A stretch of DNA of 64,000 bases, taken from NCBI RefSeq assembly GCF_947241125.1, contig NZ_OX365700.1, forward strand, positions 806,001-870,000, in the 5' to 3' direction. Shown here one piece after another: positions 17,015 through 25,386 of the stretch. The notes below the pieces were generated by a model, which was not told the origin of the DNA, did no database searches, and saw only the letters and a program-made list of their open reading frames with translations. The position numbers and the translations under genes were made by a program. Numbering within the stretch: the stretch's first letter is position 1; the number at the start of each line of letters is the position of its first letter. The stretch is from Nitrospira tepida. GTDB taxonomy: Bacteria > Nitrospirota > Nitrospiria > Nitrospirales > Nitrospiraceae.

Positions 17015-17716
17015 TTAAAAATGGTAGCCGAGGCCGAGCACAAAGTGGTGCATATTGTAGGTGCCGTTGAAGCCGAAATAATCGGGCTTCTCGTCGAAGC
17101 GGAAACGGGCATGGTTGAACTTCCATTCGCCGAAGAGCGCGAAGTGCCTGGTGACGAAGTAGCGGATTCCGACCTGAGTATTCAATCCGAGCCTGGTGTC
17201 AGATTGGGAGTCGGAGGAATTGGGGTCCTTGATGCGCGCGAAGAACAGCCCGGGACCGATGGCGACGTAGGGCTGTAACCGTTTCCCGGGGTAGCGAAAG
17301 ACGAGATTCACCGGCGCCCAGGTCACGACGCGGAAGTAGGCGCCCGGCAACTCGGCGGTGGCTGAGACGGGAGGAACGGTCAAGGTCAGCGGCTGCTGCT
17401 TGATGTGGGGGTTCGTCATGAACGCTTCCGTCTCGAGGCCGAACCAGGGGGCGCGGTTGAAGAAATGACCGAACTTGGCGCCGAACAGCAGCGAGGACTT
17501 CAACGCATTGTCCGAAAAGGTCGAGCCCTCGGGGAAGGATCCGGTCAGATCGACATTGGTCAGCCCTCCGCTCATCGAAGGGACCGTGAGACCAAATTGT
17601 CCAGCCACGTAGGATTCCGCCTGCGCCGTCCCTTGTGCCGCGGCCATGAGAGAGCCGGCGAGCAGGCAAACCCTGGCCGTTATCCGAAGCATGGAAAAAG
17701 ATTGATCAATGGCCAT
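17015..17716 (-). CDS. outer-membrane beta-barrel protein
   Basis: The ATG at 17716 follows an AGGAGGA site. A signal peptide (cleavage near AQA/ESY, about residue 34) precedes a region of alternating hydrophobic strands. The C-terminal strand ends FVLGLGYHF with terminal Phe, the BAM-recognition pattern of outer-membrane barrels. Blocks such as GLETEAFM, YVAIGPGLFFAR, GLNTQVGIRYF and FALFGEWKFNH are typical of the OmpW/OmpA-like eight-stranded barrel set. No ligand can be named. Single gene; divergent from gpsA across a leader with a good promoter on the other strand. Confidence 0.8.
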   Translation of the reverse strand: MAIDQSFSMLRITARVCLLAGSLMAAAQGTAQAESYVAGQFGLTVPSMSGGLTNVDLTGSFPEGSTFSDNALKSSLLFGAKFGHFFNRAPWFGLETEAFMTNPHIKQQPLTLTVPPVSATAELPGAYFRVVTWAPVNLVFRYPGKRLQPYVAIGPGLFFARIKDPNSSDSQSDTRLGLNTQVGIRYFVTRHFALFGEWKFNHARFRFDEKPDYFGFNGTYNMHHFVLGLGYHF

Positions 17717-18005
17717 CTTGAATATTCCTCCTGCGTTGCTTGTGTCCGGGGAGAGGGTGTTGGTCATGGAAAACTCCCACTAGGGAAACGCAAAGGGCAT
17801 GCCGAGACATGGGCCGATCTGCGGTCTCCTATGCTCTTACAGCGGACTTCCTCCGAAGTCTAATAGAAACGCCAAGTCCGACGGGGTCGCTTCTGCCGAC
17901 ATGTGGACTTGGTAATTCTTCGTGACGAGACGGCGACGAGCCGGACATGATCTTGCCTGGAGATGTCGGATCGCGTCCGACTTCCTTCCGATGAAGCCGT
18001 CTTCA

Positions 18006-18035
18006 TTGACAGCGGAGAAACGCGGTTTCTATAAT
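18006..18035 (+). promoter_or_regulatory. consensus sigma-70-type promoter of gpsA
   Basis: TTGACA (18006-18011), an 18-base spacer, TATAAT (18030-18035): a perfect match to both hexamers. The predicted start near 18042 leaves a leader of about 43 bases to the ATG at 18085. Confidence 0.75.
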
Positions 18036-18084
18036 CCGCATCTCTCCGCCCGACGATCAGAACGCGACCGATCGCCATCCATGC

Positions 18085-19113
18085 ATGACTGACTCCACTC
18101 GAACATTCCATCGCATCGCCGTCGTCGGAGCCGGCGCCTGGGGAACGGCCCTTGCGGCCCATCTCGCCAGGAAGTCGCTTTCCGTCGCCTTGTGGGCCTA
18201 TGAGCCGGAGGTGGTGGAGACGATCCGCAGAGAGCGCGAGAACCGAATGTTTCTCCCTGGCATTGCCCTTCCTCCCTCCTTGGGCGCGACCCACTCGCTC
18301 GCGGAGGCGCTAAAGGGAGCAGAGGTCCTCTTGTTTGCGGTGCCCTCTCATGCGGCCCGGTCGGTCCTGACGCGCATCCACGAGACCGGTCATCCGGCCG
18401 GTCCCGTGATCAGCGCGACGAAGGGCATCGAAGAAGGCTCGTTTGAGCTGATGTCTGAAGTCGTGATCCACACGTGGCTGCGTGGCAACGCGGACCTGTT
18501 GGCCGTGCTGTCCGGTCCCAGCTTTGCCGGCGAAGTGGCCAGAGAGTTGCCGACCGCCGTCACCTTGGCCGGGTCGGACCGCGAATTGGTGCGCGATCTC
18601 CAAGCGCTGCTCATGACGCCACGATTCCGGGTCTACGGCAGCAGCGATGTCGTGGGGGTGCAGCTCGGCGGCGCGCTCAAGAACGTGATCGCGCTCGCCG
18701 CCGGCGTGGTGGATGGGTTGGGCCTTGGGCACAACACGCGCGCGGCGCTGATCACGCGGGGGCTGGCAGAGATCATTCGCCTCGGGCAGGCGATGGGCGC
18801 CGACCCGCGCACCTTCTACGGCCTGTCCGGCGTGGGAGATCTCGTGCTGACGTCGACGGGACCGGCCAGCCGCAACCATCAGGTGGGGCTGCGACTCGGG
18901 CAAGGAGAGCGGCTGACCGACATCTTGAACAGCATGCAGGCCGTAGCGGAGGGGGTGCGCACCGCCCGGGCGGCGCTGGGCCTGGCCCGGCGCCACCGGG
19001 TCGATATGCCGATCGTCCAAGAAGTCTGCGCGGTGCTCTTCGAAGGGAAGGCTTGCGACCGTGCCGTGAGGGATCTGATGGAGCGGGGCGCGAAGGAAGA
19101 GGTGGTCTGTTGA
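18085..19113 (+). CDS. gpsA: glycerol-3-phosphate dehydrogenase [NAD(P)+]
   Basis: 342 residues with the N-terminal dinucleotide-binding motif VVGAGAWGTALA, the LFAVPSHAAR and ISATKGIE blocks, SGPSFAGEVAR, and the C-terminal substrate domain with GALKNVIALAAGVVDGLGLGHNTRAALITRGLAEI. It reduces dihydroxyacetone phosphate to sn-glycerol-3-phosphate, the entry point for phospholipid synthesis, in the cytoplasm. The 19-base gap to larB indicates co-transcription. It has a consensus promoter. Confidence 0.95.
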   Translation: MTDSTRTFHRIAVVGAGAWGTALAAHLARKSLSVALWAYEPEVVETIRRERENRMFLPGIALPPSLGATHSLAEALKGAEVLLFAVPSHAARSVLTRIHETGHPAGPVISATKGIEEGSFELMSEVVIHTWLRGNADLLAVLSGPSFAGEVARELPTAVTLAGSDRELVRDLQALLMTPRFRVYGSSDVVGVQLGGALKNVIALAAGVVDGLGLGHNTRAALITRGLAEIIRLGQAMGADPRTFYGLSGVGDLVLTSTGPASRNHQVGLRLGQGERLTDILNSMQAVAEGVRTARAALGLARRHRVDMPIVQEVCAVLFEGKACDRAVRDLMERGAKEEVVC

Positions 19114-19132
19114 AGGGGAAACGGTCCGCGCC

Positions 19133-19969
19133 ATGACACGCGAGCAGGTCACGCGGCTGTTGGCGCAATTTCGACGGGGCCGGCTCGATGAGTCGGCGGT
19201 CGTCGATCGGCTGCGGTCTCTTCCGGCCGAGCACCTGGGTTTCGCGACGGTCGATCATCACCGGTCCCTCCGGCAGGGGTTTCCCGAGGTTATTTTTTGC
19301 GAGGGCAAGACCACGGCGCAGGTGACGGCGATCGCCGCGCGGCTCCTCAAGCGGCACCGGTTGCTGTTGGCGACCCGCGTCTCGCCCGAAACGGCGCGAG
19401 CCTTGATGAAGCTGGACCGTTTGGCCCGGCACCATCCGGAGGCGCGCATCGTCACCGTGCAACCGGGGCGGCGTGAACAGAAGGGCCATGTGCTTGTGCT
19501 CACGGCTGGGACCGCGGACGTTCCCGTGGCCGAAGAGGCCCGTATCACCGCGGAGGTGATGGGCAGCCGTGTGGAGACCCTCTATGACGTCGGAGTCGCC
19601 GGCATCCATCGCGTGCTCAGTCAGCACAAGCGTCTGCAACAGGCCCGGGTCCTGGTGGTTGTGGCGGGGATGGACGGGGTGCTCCCCAGCGTGGTCGGCG
19701 GGCTGGTGGACCGGCCGGTAATCGCGGTACCCACGAGCACGGGCTACGGAGCGAGCCTCGGCGGCTTCGCGGCGCTCCTGACCATGCTGAATGCCTGCGC
19801 GGCGGGGGTCGGGGTCATGAACATCGACAATGGGTTCGGCGCGGGCTGCCTCGCGCACCGGATCAATATGCTGGGGGAGGAACGTCGGTTGTCAATCGTC
19901 AAACGCCTCCCTCACCGCCTCCTCTCCCCCAGGGGGAGAGGGGGACGCAACAGTCGGCTACGAGATTGA
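19133..19969 (+). CDS. larB: LarB, pyridinium-3,5-biscarboxylic acid mononucleotide synthase
   Basis: 278 residues. The C-terminal PurE-like core is clear: VLTAGTADVPVAEEA, VETLYDVGVAGIHR, VVVAGMDGVLPSVVGGLV, PTSTGYGASLGG and NIDNGFGAGCLA. LarB carboxylates and hydrolyses nicotinic acid adenine dinucleotide in the first step of nickel-pincer nucleotide cofactor synthesis. LarC is at 20821; LarE is not in the window. The last 26 or so residues, after MLGEERR, are translated from a heptamer repeat containing a perfect hairpin, and the stop codon itself (TGA of ATTGACG) comes from the repeat. Confidence 0.92.
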   Translation: MTREQVTRLLAQFRRGRLDESAVVDRLRSLPAEHLGFATVDHHRSLRQGFPEVIFCEGKTTAQVTAIAARLLKRHRLLLATRVSPETARALMKLDRLARHHPEARIVTVQPGRREQKGHVLVLTAGTADVPVAEEARITAEVMGSRVETLYDVGVAGIHRVLSQHKRLQQARVLVVVAGMDGVLPSVVGGLVDRPVIAVPTSTGYGASLGGFAALLTMLNACAAGVGVMNIDNGFGAGCLAHRINMLGEERRLSIVKRLPHRLLSPRGRGGRNSRLRD

Positions 19970-19991
19970 CGGATGACCAGTGACGAATGAC
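19890..19991. repeat. heptamer-built inverted repeat element, copy 5
   Basis: Outer CGTCANN/TGACGNN arms enclose a second palindrome of CCTCTCCCCC type. It covers the 3' end of larB and the convergent junction with the minus-strand gene at 19997. Confidence 0.75.
19921..19941. terminator. perfect 10-bp hairpin at the larB end
   Basis: CCTCTCCCCC-A-GGGGGAGAGG. It has no T-run, so factor-independent termination is not certain; it lies inside the larB 3' coding end and between convergent genes. Confidence 0.45.
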
Positions 19992-19996
19992 CGTTT

Positions 19997-20554
19997 CTAT
20001 TTCACTTCCATCGTCCCGCGCTTGGGCCAGGAGACGGTGAGGGTGCGGGGGGTACTGTCTCCGTCCCCGATGATCTTGGCGCGGAGTTCGTAGCGGTACT
20101 GGCCGGCCTGAGCCTCCTGCCTGGTGTGGTCTTTCCCGTCCCAATTCAACGTGACGGTGACCCTGGGAGAGGGGCCTCGATTGGGATGGTCTCCTGCGGG
20201 AGAGGGACGGGGAGCCTGGTAGCCGATAGCGTCTAACATGGGAGCGACCGGTTGGCGGTAAGTCAGAAAGCGGAGACTGGTCTTGGATGGCGAGCTCAGC
20301 AGACAGGTGACTTCGAGCAGGCTCGCGCGTTCGACATCCGAGGGAAGGTCGATCGCCAGCGTGAATTGCAACTCGCCGCGCGACGGCACATAGGGCACCG
20401 GCTTGATTCGGACATCGACGATGCGAAGGTCCGGTTCCTTCTTGGGGGCGGCTTTCGATTTGCGCGCGGCCTGGGCGGCGTCCGGGCCCAGCAGACAGAC
20501 TACCGCCACGCAGAGGACGCCGATGGCCGTCTTCCAGGTCGTCAGATCGGTCAT
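19997..20554 (-). CDS. hypothetical secreted protein with Ig-like beta strands
   Basis: The ATG at 20554 (MTDLTTWK) gives 185 residues with a signal peptide (GVLCVAVVCLLGPDAAQA). The mature chain starts with a Lys/Arg-rich stretch, then beta-rich sequence (LQFTLAIDLPSDVERASLLEVTCLL; VTVTLNWDGKDHT; QYRYELRAKIIGDG) as in a small periplasmic immunoglobulin-like domain. I do not recognise the family. It sits between larB and larC on the opposite strand, splitting that pair, and need not be functionally related to nickel. Confidence 0.6.
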   Translation of the reverse strand: MTDLTTWKTAIGVLCVAVVCLLGPDAAQAARKSKAAPKKEPDLRIVDVRIKPVPYVPSRGELQFTLAIDLPSDVERASLLEVTCLLSSPSKTSLRFLTYRQPVAPMLDAIGYQAPRPSPAGDHPNRGPSPRVTVTLNWDGKDHTRQEAQAGQYRYELRAKIIGDGDSTPRTLTVSWPKRGTMEVK

Positions 20555-20820
20555 GGCGTCGGCATGCTGGCCATCGTGATCCTGTCCAGTCCGCTGAGCG
20601 AGGAGAGTTGCGAGTGCGGCGTGGGATGACACCGGATAACATAGGCCCTGATCTCTGTCAATCGGACAACGGATTCCGCCGGACGAATCGATTGTCCCGA
20701 TCGCCGCATTCCCGATTCGAAGAGACATTTGCTAAGATGCGCGCAGGTCGCGCGGCGCCGCACGCCGATCTCGGCCGATGAGTCGGTGGTCGATGCAACT
20801 GAACGAGAGCCACGAAGACG

Positions 20821-22044
20821 ATGACCATGCATCTCCATTTTGATTGTTTCTCCGGGATCAGCGGCGACATGATGCTGGGGGCCCTGGTCGATGGGGGTTT
20901 GCCAGTCAAAGATCTCCGCCGCGGGCTCGCGTCGCTCGGCATCACGGGCTATGAGATCCGGGCCAAAAAAGTCATGCGCAACGTCATCCAGGCCACCAAG
21001 GTCGATGTGGTGATCCATCGATCGATGAAACACCCCTTGACCTTTCGCCAGATCCTGCGGCTGATCGAGGGGAGCCGATTGCCGGCGCGGGTCAAAGAGT
21101 TGGGACGAGAAGTCTTCACGCACATTGCGGAAGCCGAGAGCGTTGTGCATGGCGTGCCGGTGGAACAGGTGCATTTTCACGAGGTCGGGGTGGTCGACTC
21201 GCTCGTCGATGTGATGGGCACGTTGCTGGGCTGCCAATTGTTGGGCGTGTCGCGCGTCACGGCCTCTCCGGTCAATGTCGGGACCGGCTTCGAGCAGTCG
21301 GCCCATGGGACCCTGCCGGTTCCCGGTCCTGCGGTCGCGCGCCTGGCGCAGGGTGTGCCGATCTACAGCGAAGGCCCGAGACGGGAATTCACGACCCCGA
21401 CCGGCATCGCGGTGCTTCGCACGCTCGTGGAGGAGTTCCGCGCCCTCCCGCCGATGTCGCCCACGGCCGTCGGGTACGGAGCCGGAGAGGCCGATCCTTA
21501 CGGATGGCCGAATGTGCTGCGGCTGTTTCTCGGGGAAGTCCGGGACGGCGCCGGCGCCGACACGGAGTCGGTCTTTGAGATCGAGACGAACCTCGACGAC
21601 CTGAATCCCCAGGTCTACGAAACCGTCATGGAACGGCTCTTTGCGGCCGGCGCATTGGACGTGACCTTGGCGCCGGTCGTGATGAAACGGGGGCGGCCCG
21701 GCACGGTGCTGACGGCGCTTGCCAACAAGGATCGAACCCGCCAAGTGGCGGACGTGATGCTGCGGGAGACCACCGCTTTGGGCGTTCGCTATCGGGAAGT
21801 GGCCCGCGAGGTGCTGCCGCGCACGTTTCAGCGCGTGTCGACGAAGTACGGGCCGGTCCGGATGAAGGTGGCGTCGCGCAACGGCGTGCCGATCAGGGCG
21901 GTGCCGGAATATGCGGATTGCCGGGCGCTGGCCGAGCGGTCAGGCAAGCCCGTGCGGGAGATCATGGAAGAGGCGATCGTGACCTATCATCGCAAGCCCG
22001 CGCGCTCGCCCTCCGGGAAACGGTCGCAGAGGAAACGAGCGTGA
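20821..22044 (+). CDS. larC: LarC, nickel-pincer cofactor biosynthesis nickel insertase
   Basis: 407 residues. It opens HLHFDCFSGISGDMMLGALVDGG, the classic LarC start, and contains QVHFHEVGVVDSLVDVMG, the His-containing catalytic block, then GTLPVPGPAVARL and the C-terminal NLDDLNPQ and VMKRGRPGTVLTAL. LarC cyclometallates the pincer ligand with nickel in a CTP-dependent step. Some LarC proteins need a programmed frameshift; here both halves are one continuous frame. The following antiporter gene starts 19 bases later, so the two are likely co-transcribed. Confidence 0.93.
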   Translation: MTMHLHFDCFSGISGDMMLGALVDGGLPVKDLRRGLASLGITGYEIRAKKVMRNVIQATKVDVVIHRSMKHPLTFRQILRLIEGSRLPARVKELGREVFTHIAEAESVVHGVPVEQVHFHEVGVVDSLVDVMGTLLGCQLLGVSRVTASPVNVGTGFEQSAHGTLPVPGPAVARLAQGVPIYSEGPRREFTTPTGIAVLRTLVEEFRALPPMSPTAVGYGAGEADPYGWPNVLRLFLGEVRDGAGADTESVFEIETNLDDLNPQVYETVMERLFAAGALDVTLAPVVMKRGRPGTVLTALANKDRTRQVADVMLRETTALGVRYREVAREVLPRTFQRVSTKYGPVRMKVASRNGVPIRAVPEYADCRALAERSGKPVREIMEEAIVTYHRKPARSPSGKRSQRKRA

Positions 22045-22063
22045 TGATCGGTGAAGGGTCCTC

Positions 22064-23068
22064 GTGACGATTGTCCTCTACACGCTCCTGTTCCTCGCGT
22101 CGATTGTCGTCACGCTCGCCGGCTGCCACCTCTTCACCAACGGGATCGAGTGGGTCGGCAAGCGGCTGAATGTCTCCGAAGGCGCCGTCGGCAGCATCTT
22201 TGCGGCGATCGGCACGACCTTGCCGGAAACCTCCATTCCGATCATCGCCATTTTCTTTGGAACCGGACCGGAACAGACCGCGGTCGGACTCGGGGCGATC
22301 CTGGGCGCGCCCTTCATGCTCAGCACGCTGGTCTTGCCGATCCTGGCGGGCTTGCTGCTGCTCTACGCCAGGCTGGGCAAGAGGACGGCCAAGTTTCATT
22401 TGAACTATCGGGAGGTCCGGCTGGATCTGCAATTCTTTCTGCTGGGCTACGGCGCCGCGCTGCTCTGCGCGCTGACGCCCAACAAGGCGCTTCATTATGC
22501 CGCCGCGACGCTGTTGATCGCCGCCTATCTCTATTATATGAAGATGAAGCTCTCGGCGCCGGGAGAGGAAGGAGAAGGGTCGGCGGTGGAACCATTGCTC
22601 TTTGCGAAGCAATCGGCCAAGCCTTCCTTCGGCATGATCGGCCTTCAGGCGGCGGTCGGCATGGCCGGGCTCGTCGGAGGGGCCCACATGTTCGTGACGG
22701 CGGCCCATTCGCTGGCCGAATCGCTCCATGTCGCGCCCCTCATCCTGGCCCTGCTGATTGCGCCGCTCGCGACCGAGCTTCCGGAGATGTCGAACAGCTT
22801 TCTCTGGCTCTACCGGAAGAAGGACCAACTCGCGGTGGGTAATGTGACCGGCGCAATGGTCTTCCAGGGAACCTTTCCCGTGTCCCTTGGCCTGATCGGA
22901 ACCGAATGGGCGCTGGGTCCGTCGGCGCTCCTCACGATGGTCTTGGCCGTATTTGCCGGCGGGGTCACCTTGCTGCAATTGCTGGGAGGCGGACACTGGC
23001 GCCCCTGGCTGTTGACCGGCGGCGCGATCCTGTATATTGGCTACACCCTCTATCTCTATGGCTCGTGA
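22064..23068 (+). CDS. CaCA-family cation antiporter (Na+/Ca2+ exchanger-like, YrbG type)
   Basis: 334 residues, about ten hydrophobic segments. Both inverted alpha-repeats are visible: LNVSEGAVGSIFAAIGTTLPETS (first, with the PE acidic residue) and LIAPLATELPEMSNSFLW (second, ELPE). These residues form the cation site in NCX-type exchangers. The product should sit in the inner membrane and exchange Ca2+ or a related divalent cation for Na+ or H+. Start is GTG at 22064. Location after larC invites the thought of divalent-metal handling, but that is only proximity. It overlaps pdxA by 11 bases. Confidence 0.85.
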   Translation: MTIVLYTLLFLASIVVTLAGCHLFTNGIEWVGKRLNVSEGAVGSIFAAIGTTLPETSIPIIAIFFGTGPEQTAVGLGAILGAPFMLSTLVLPILAGLLLLYARLGKRTAKFHLNYREVRLDLQFFLLGYGAALLCALTPNKALHYAAATLLIAAYLYYMKMKLSAPGEEGEGSAVEPLLFAKQSAKPSFGMIGLQAAVGMAGLVGGAHMFVTAAHSLAESLHVAPLILALLIAPLATELPEMSNSFLWLYRKKDQLAVGNVTGAMVFQGTFPVSLGLIGTEWALGPSALLTMVLAVFAGGVTLLQLLGGGHWRPWLLTGGAILYIGYTLYLYGS

Positions 23069-24122
23069 CAGAGACAGAATCGCGGGCGATCGGCCGCCCC
23101 TGCTGGGTATCACGATGGGGGACCCGGCCGGGATCGGTCCGGAAGTCGTGGCAAAGGCGCTGGCCAAGGCCTCGGTCCGCCGTGGATGCCGGCTCCTCGT
23201 CATCGGGTCTTTTCCCGTGATGGAGCGGGCGCTCAAGCTGCTGCGCTCGCCCTTGAAGGCGGTGAAGGTCACCGATGTCGGGCTGGTCTCGGCCGGACCG
23301 AAGCAGGTGCCGGTTTGGGATCCCCTGCCCCAGCCATTGGATTCTTTCGAGATCGGCAAGGCGGCGCCGGAAACAGGCGCCGCCTCCGTTTCCTTCATCA
23401 CCGAGGCGGTCCGTCTGGCCGAAGCGGGCCTCATCGACGCGATGGTCACCGCGCCGATCAACAAGGAAGCGATGCACATGGGCGGGTACCGCTACCCGGG
23501 CCACACGGAGTTGCTGGCCGACCTGACCAAAAGCACCGAGGTCGGCATGATGATCTTGGGCGGGCCGCTGAAGATCATGTTCACGACCACGCACGTTGCG
23601 CTCCGGGAGTTGCCCGAGAAATTGACCGTGACGGCGATCGTCAAGGCGATCCGGTTGGCCGACCTCGCGCTGCGGGAGTCGTTCTGCATTCGAAAGCCAC
23701 GGATCGGGGTAGCGGCGCTCAACCCCCACGCCGGCGAACACGGCTTGTTTGGCGACGAAGAACAGACCACGATCCAACCGGCGGTGGCTCAAGCCCGGCT
23801 GGCCGGCATCGATGCGAGCGATCCGCTGCCGGCCGATACGTTATTCGGCAAGGCGGCCAGAGGCGCCTATGACGGAGTGGTGGCCCTCTATCACGACCAA
23901 GGGCTCATTCCGTTGAAGCTCGTTGCGTTCGGGACCTGCGTCAACATGACGGTCGGGCTCCCGATCATCCGCACCTCGGTCGATCATGGGACCGCCTACG
24001 ACATCGCCGGCCGAGGGGTGGCGGAACCGGGCAGTTTGCTTGAGGCGATCAAACTGGCCGCACAGTTGGTCCGTATCCGCCGGCAGGCCGCTCGCACCGG
24101 TTCACGCCGGACTTCACGATGA
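23058..24122 (+). CDS. pdxA: 4-hydroxythreonine-4-phosphate dehydrogenase PdxA
   Basis: 354 residues from MARDRDRI. Family blocks are GITMGDPAGIGPEVV, TAPINKEAMHMGGYRYPGHTELLA (Zn-binding His in GHTE), NPHAGEHGLFGDEE (second His), and DGVVALYHDQGLIPLK (third His), then RTSVDHGTAYDIAGRG. It oxidises 4-phosphohydroxythreonine in pyridoxal phosphate synthesis. The gene overlaps the end of the antiporter gene and precedes rsmA, as pdxA-ksgA do in many bacteria. Confidence 0.95.
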   Translation: MARDRDRIAGDRPPLLGITMGDPAGIGPEVVAKALAKASVRRGCRLLVIGSFPVMERALKLLRSPLKAVKVTDVGLVSAGPKQVPVWDPLPQPLDSFEIGKAAPETGAASVSFITEAVRLAEAGLIDAMVTAPINKEAMHMGGYRYPGHTELLADLTKSTEVGMMILGGPLKIMFTTTHVALRELPEKLTVTAIVKAIRLADLALRESFCIRKPRIGVAALNPHAGEHGLFGDEEQTTIQPAVAQARLAGIDASDPLPADTLFGKAARGAYDGVVALYHDQGLIPLKLVAFGTCVNMTVGLPIIRTSVDHGTAYDIAGRGVAEPGSLLEAIKLAAQLVRIRRQAARTGSRRTSR

Positions 24123-24141
24123 CTTCAACAATGGGTAGACC

Positions 24142-24456
24142 ATGAGCACTTCGCAAACGGCACAGCAGATCATCGACGGCCAGTTACGCGAACTCGACGG
24201 GATTGTGAAGCGGCTCCTGCAGGATCTGAATATCGCCGCCGGAGCCGAACGGGTGGCCAAGTGGCAGGCGGCAACGGCGGCCCTCCTTAAGCCCCATGTG
24301 GGCGAAGCGGAAGCGGCAAAGTTCGCCCGGATGAAACCGGGGCCCTCCTTCACGAATGATCTGGTGGAAGAGTTCACGGACCAGGCCGAAGAATATCGAA
24401 CCGCGCTGAAAGCGCTCGCGAAGAAGGTTCACCCGCAGACCCCGCCCGGCGGTTGA
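24142..24456 (+). CDS. small helical hypothetical protein between pdxA and rsmA
   Basis: 104 residues, all-helical and charged (QQIIDGQLRELDGIVKRLLQDL; EAKFARMK; DQAEEYRTALKALAKKV). There is no signal, membrane segment or Cys. I do not recognise the family. It is 19 bases after pdxA and 15 before rsmA, so it belongs to this operon. The amphipathic pattern suggests a small oligomeric or adaptor protein, but nothing more can be supported. Confidence 0.65.
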   Translation: MSTSQTAQQIIDGQLRELDGIVKRLLQDLNIAAGAERVAKWQAATAALLKPHVGEAEAAKFARMKPGPSFTNDLVEEFTDQAEEYRTALKALAKKVHPQTPPGG

Positions 24457-24471
24457 CGGCACTCCTCCAGG

Positions 24472-25302
24472 ATGCTCCCCCGCCCGCTCAAGCAACTCGG
24501 CCAGCACTTTTTGATCGATACGAACATCGTGCGAAAGATCGTCGCCCTGGCCGATCTTTCCGGACAGGAGACAGTGTTCGAGATCGGGCCGGGACGGGGG
24601 ATTCTGACCCGCGCCCTCTGCGGCGTCGCCTCCCGCGTCATTGCCGTCGAGATCGACCGGCAACTGTACGAACACCTCCGGGACCACACGAGGGATTGCG
24701 CCAACCTGGAGCTTCATCACGGAGACGCGCTGAACTTTCCCTTGAGCAGTCTGCCGGAGGAGGCCGTCGTGGTCGCCAACCTGCCCTATTATCTTTCCAC
24801 GGCCCTGCTGTTTCGCCTGCTGGACCATCGGGATCGCTGCTCGCGCTTGGTGTTGATGCTGCAAACAGAAGTGGCGCGCCGCCTCATTGCGGGGCCGGGG
24901 AGCAAGGACTATGGCGTGCTCTCCGTGCTTACGCAGGTTGCGGCCGAGGTGGAGTTGGCCTTTCATGTGTCCGCCCAGTGTTTTCGGCCCAGGCCGGAGG
25001 TCGGCTCGTCGGTGGTGAAACTGCGCATCACACGGCCCGGGCTCGTCCCGCCGGCGCAGGAGAAAGTGTTTCGGCTTGTCGTGCGGGCCTCGTTCGCGCA
25101 CCGGCGCAAACGGCTGCTCAACTCGCTGCGCGACGAGGGGTTTGCGCCGGCTGCGGTGCAGGCGGCCTTGGCGCGGCTCCGCCGCTCGTCCGATTGCCGG
25201 GCGGAGGAATTGTCGCTCGAGGAGTTTGTGCAACTTGCCGAGGCGTTGGGGCAACCGATGGAGTCCGATGCCGTTCACGGCGACTCGGGACCGAGTGTAT
25301 AA
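24472..25302 (+). CDS. rsmA: 16S rRNA (adenine(1518)-N6/adenine(1519)-N6)-dimethyltransferase RsmA
   Basis: 276 residues. Signature blocks are LKQLGQHFLIDTNIVRKIV, the SAM site FEIGPGRGILTRAL, VIAVEIDRQLYEHL and the NPPY-type catalytic motif as NLPYYLST, then PEVGSSVVKL and ASFAHRRKRLLNSL. It dimethylates two adjacent adenines in the 3' hairpin of 16S rRNA and acts as a late check on small-subunit assembly. The gene order pdxA-(small ORF)-rsmA is consistent with a housekeeping operon. Confidence 0.95.
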   Translation: MLPRPLKQLGQHFLIDTNIVRKIVALADLSGQETVFEIGPGRGILTRALCGVASRVIAVEIDRQLYEHLRDHTRDCANLELHHGDALNFPLSSLPEEAVVVANLPYYLSTALLFRLLDHRDRCSRLVLMLQTEVARRLIAGPGSKDYGVLSVLTQVAAEVELAFHVSAQCFRPRPEVGSSVVKLRITRPGLVPPAQEKVFRLVVRASFAHRRKRLLNSLRDEGFAPAAVQAALARLRRSSDCRAEELSLEEFVQLAEALGQPMESDAVHGDSGPSV

Positions 25303-25349
25303 GCATCGGCAACGCCGCTCAGGACCGTGCGTGGCGCGCCGCGGTTTGT

Positions 25350-25378
25350 TTGAAATGGCGATACCCCTATGCTACGAT
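25350..25378 (+). promoter_or_regulatory. promoter of ftsK
   Basis: TTGAAA (25350-25355), 17-base spacer, TACGAT (25373-25378). The ATG at 25387 begins eight bases after the -10 box, again suggesting a leaderless message. Confidence 0.55.
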
Positions 25379-25386
25379 CCGCGCGT

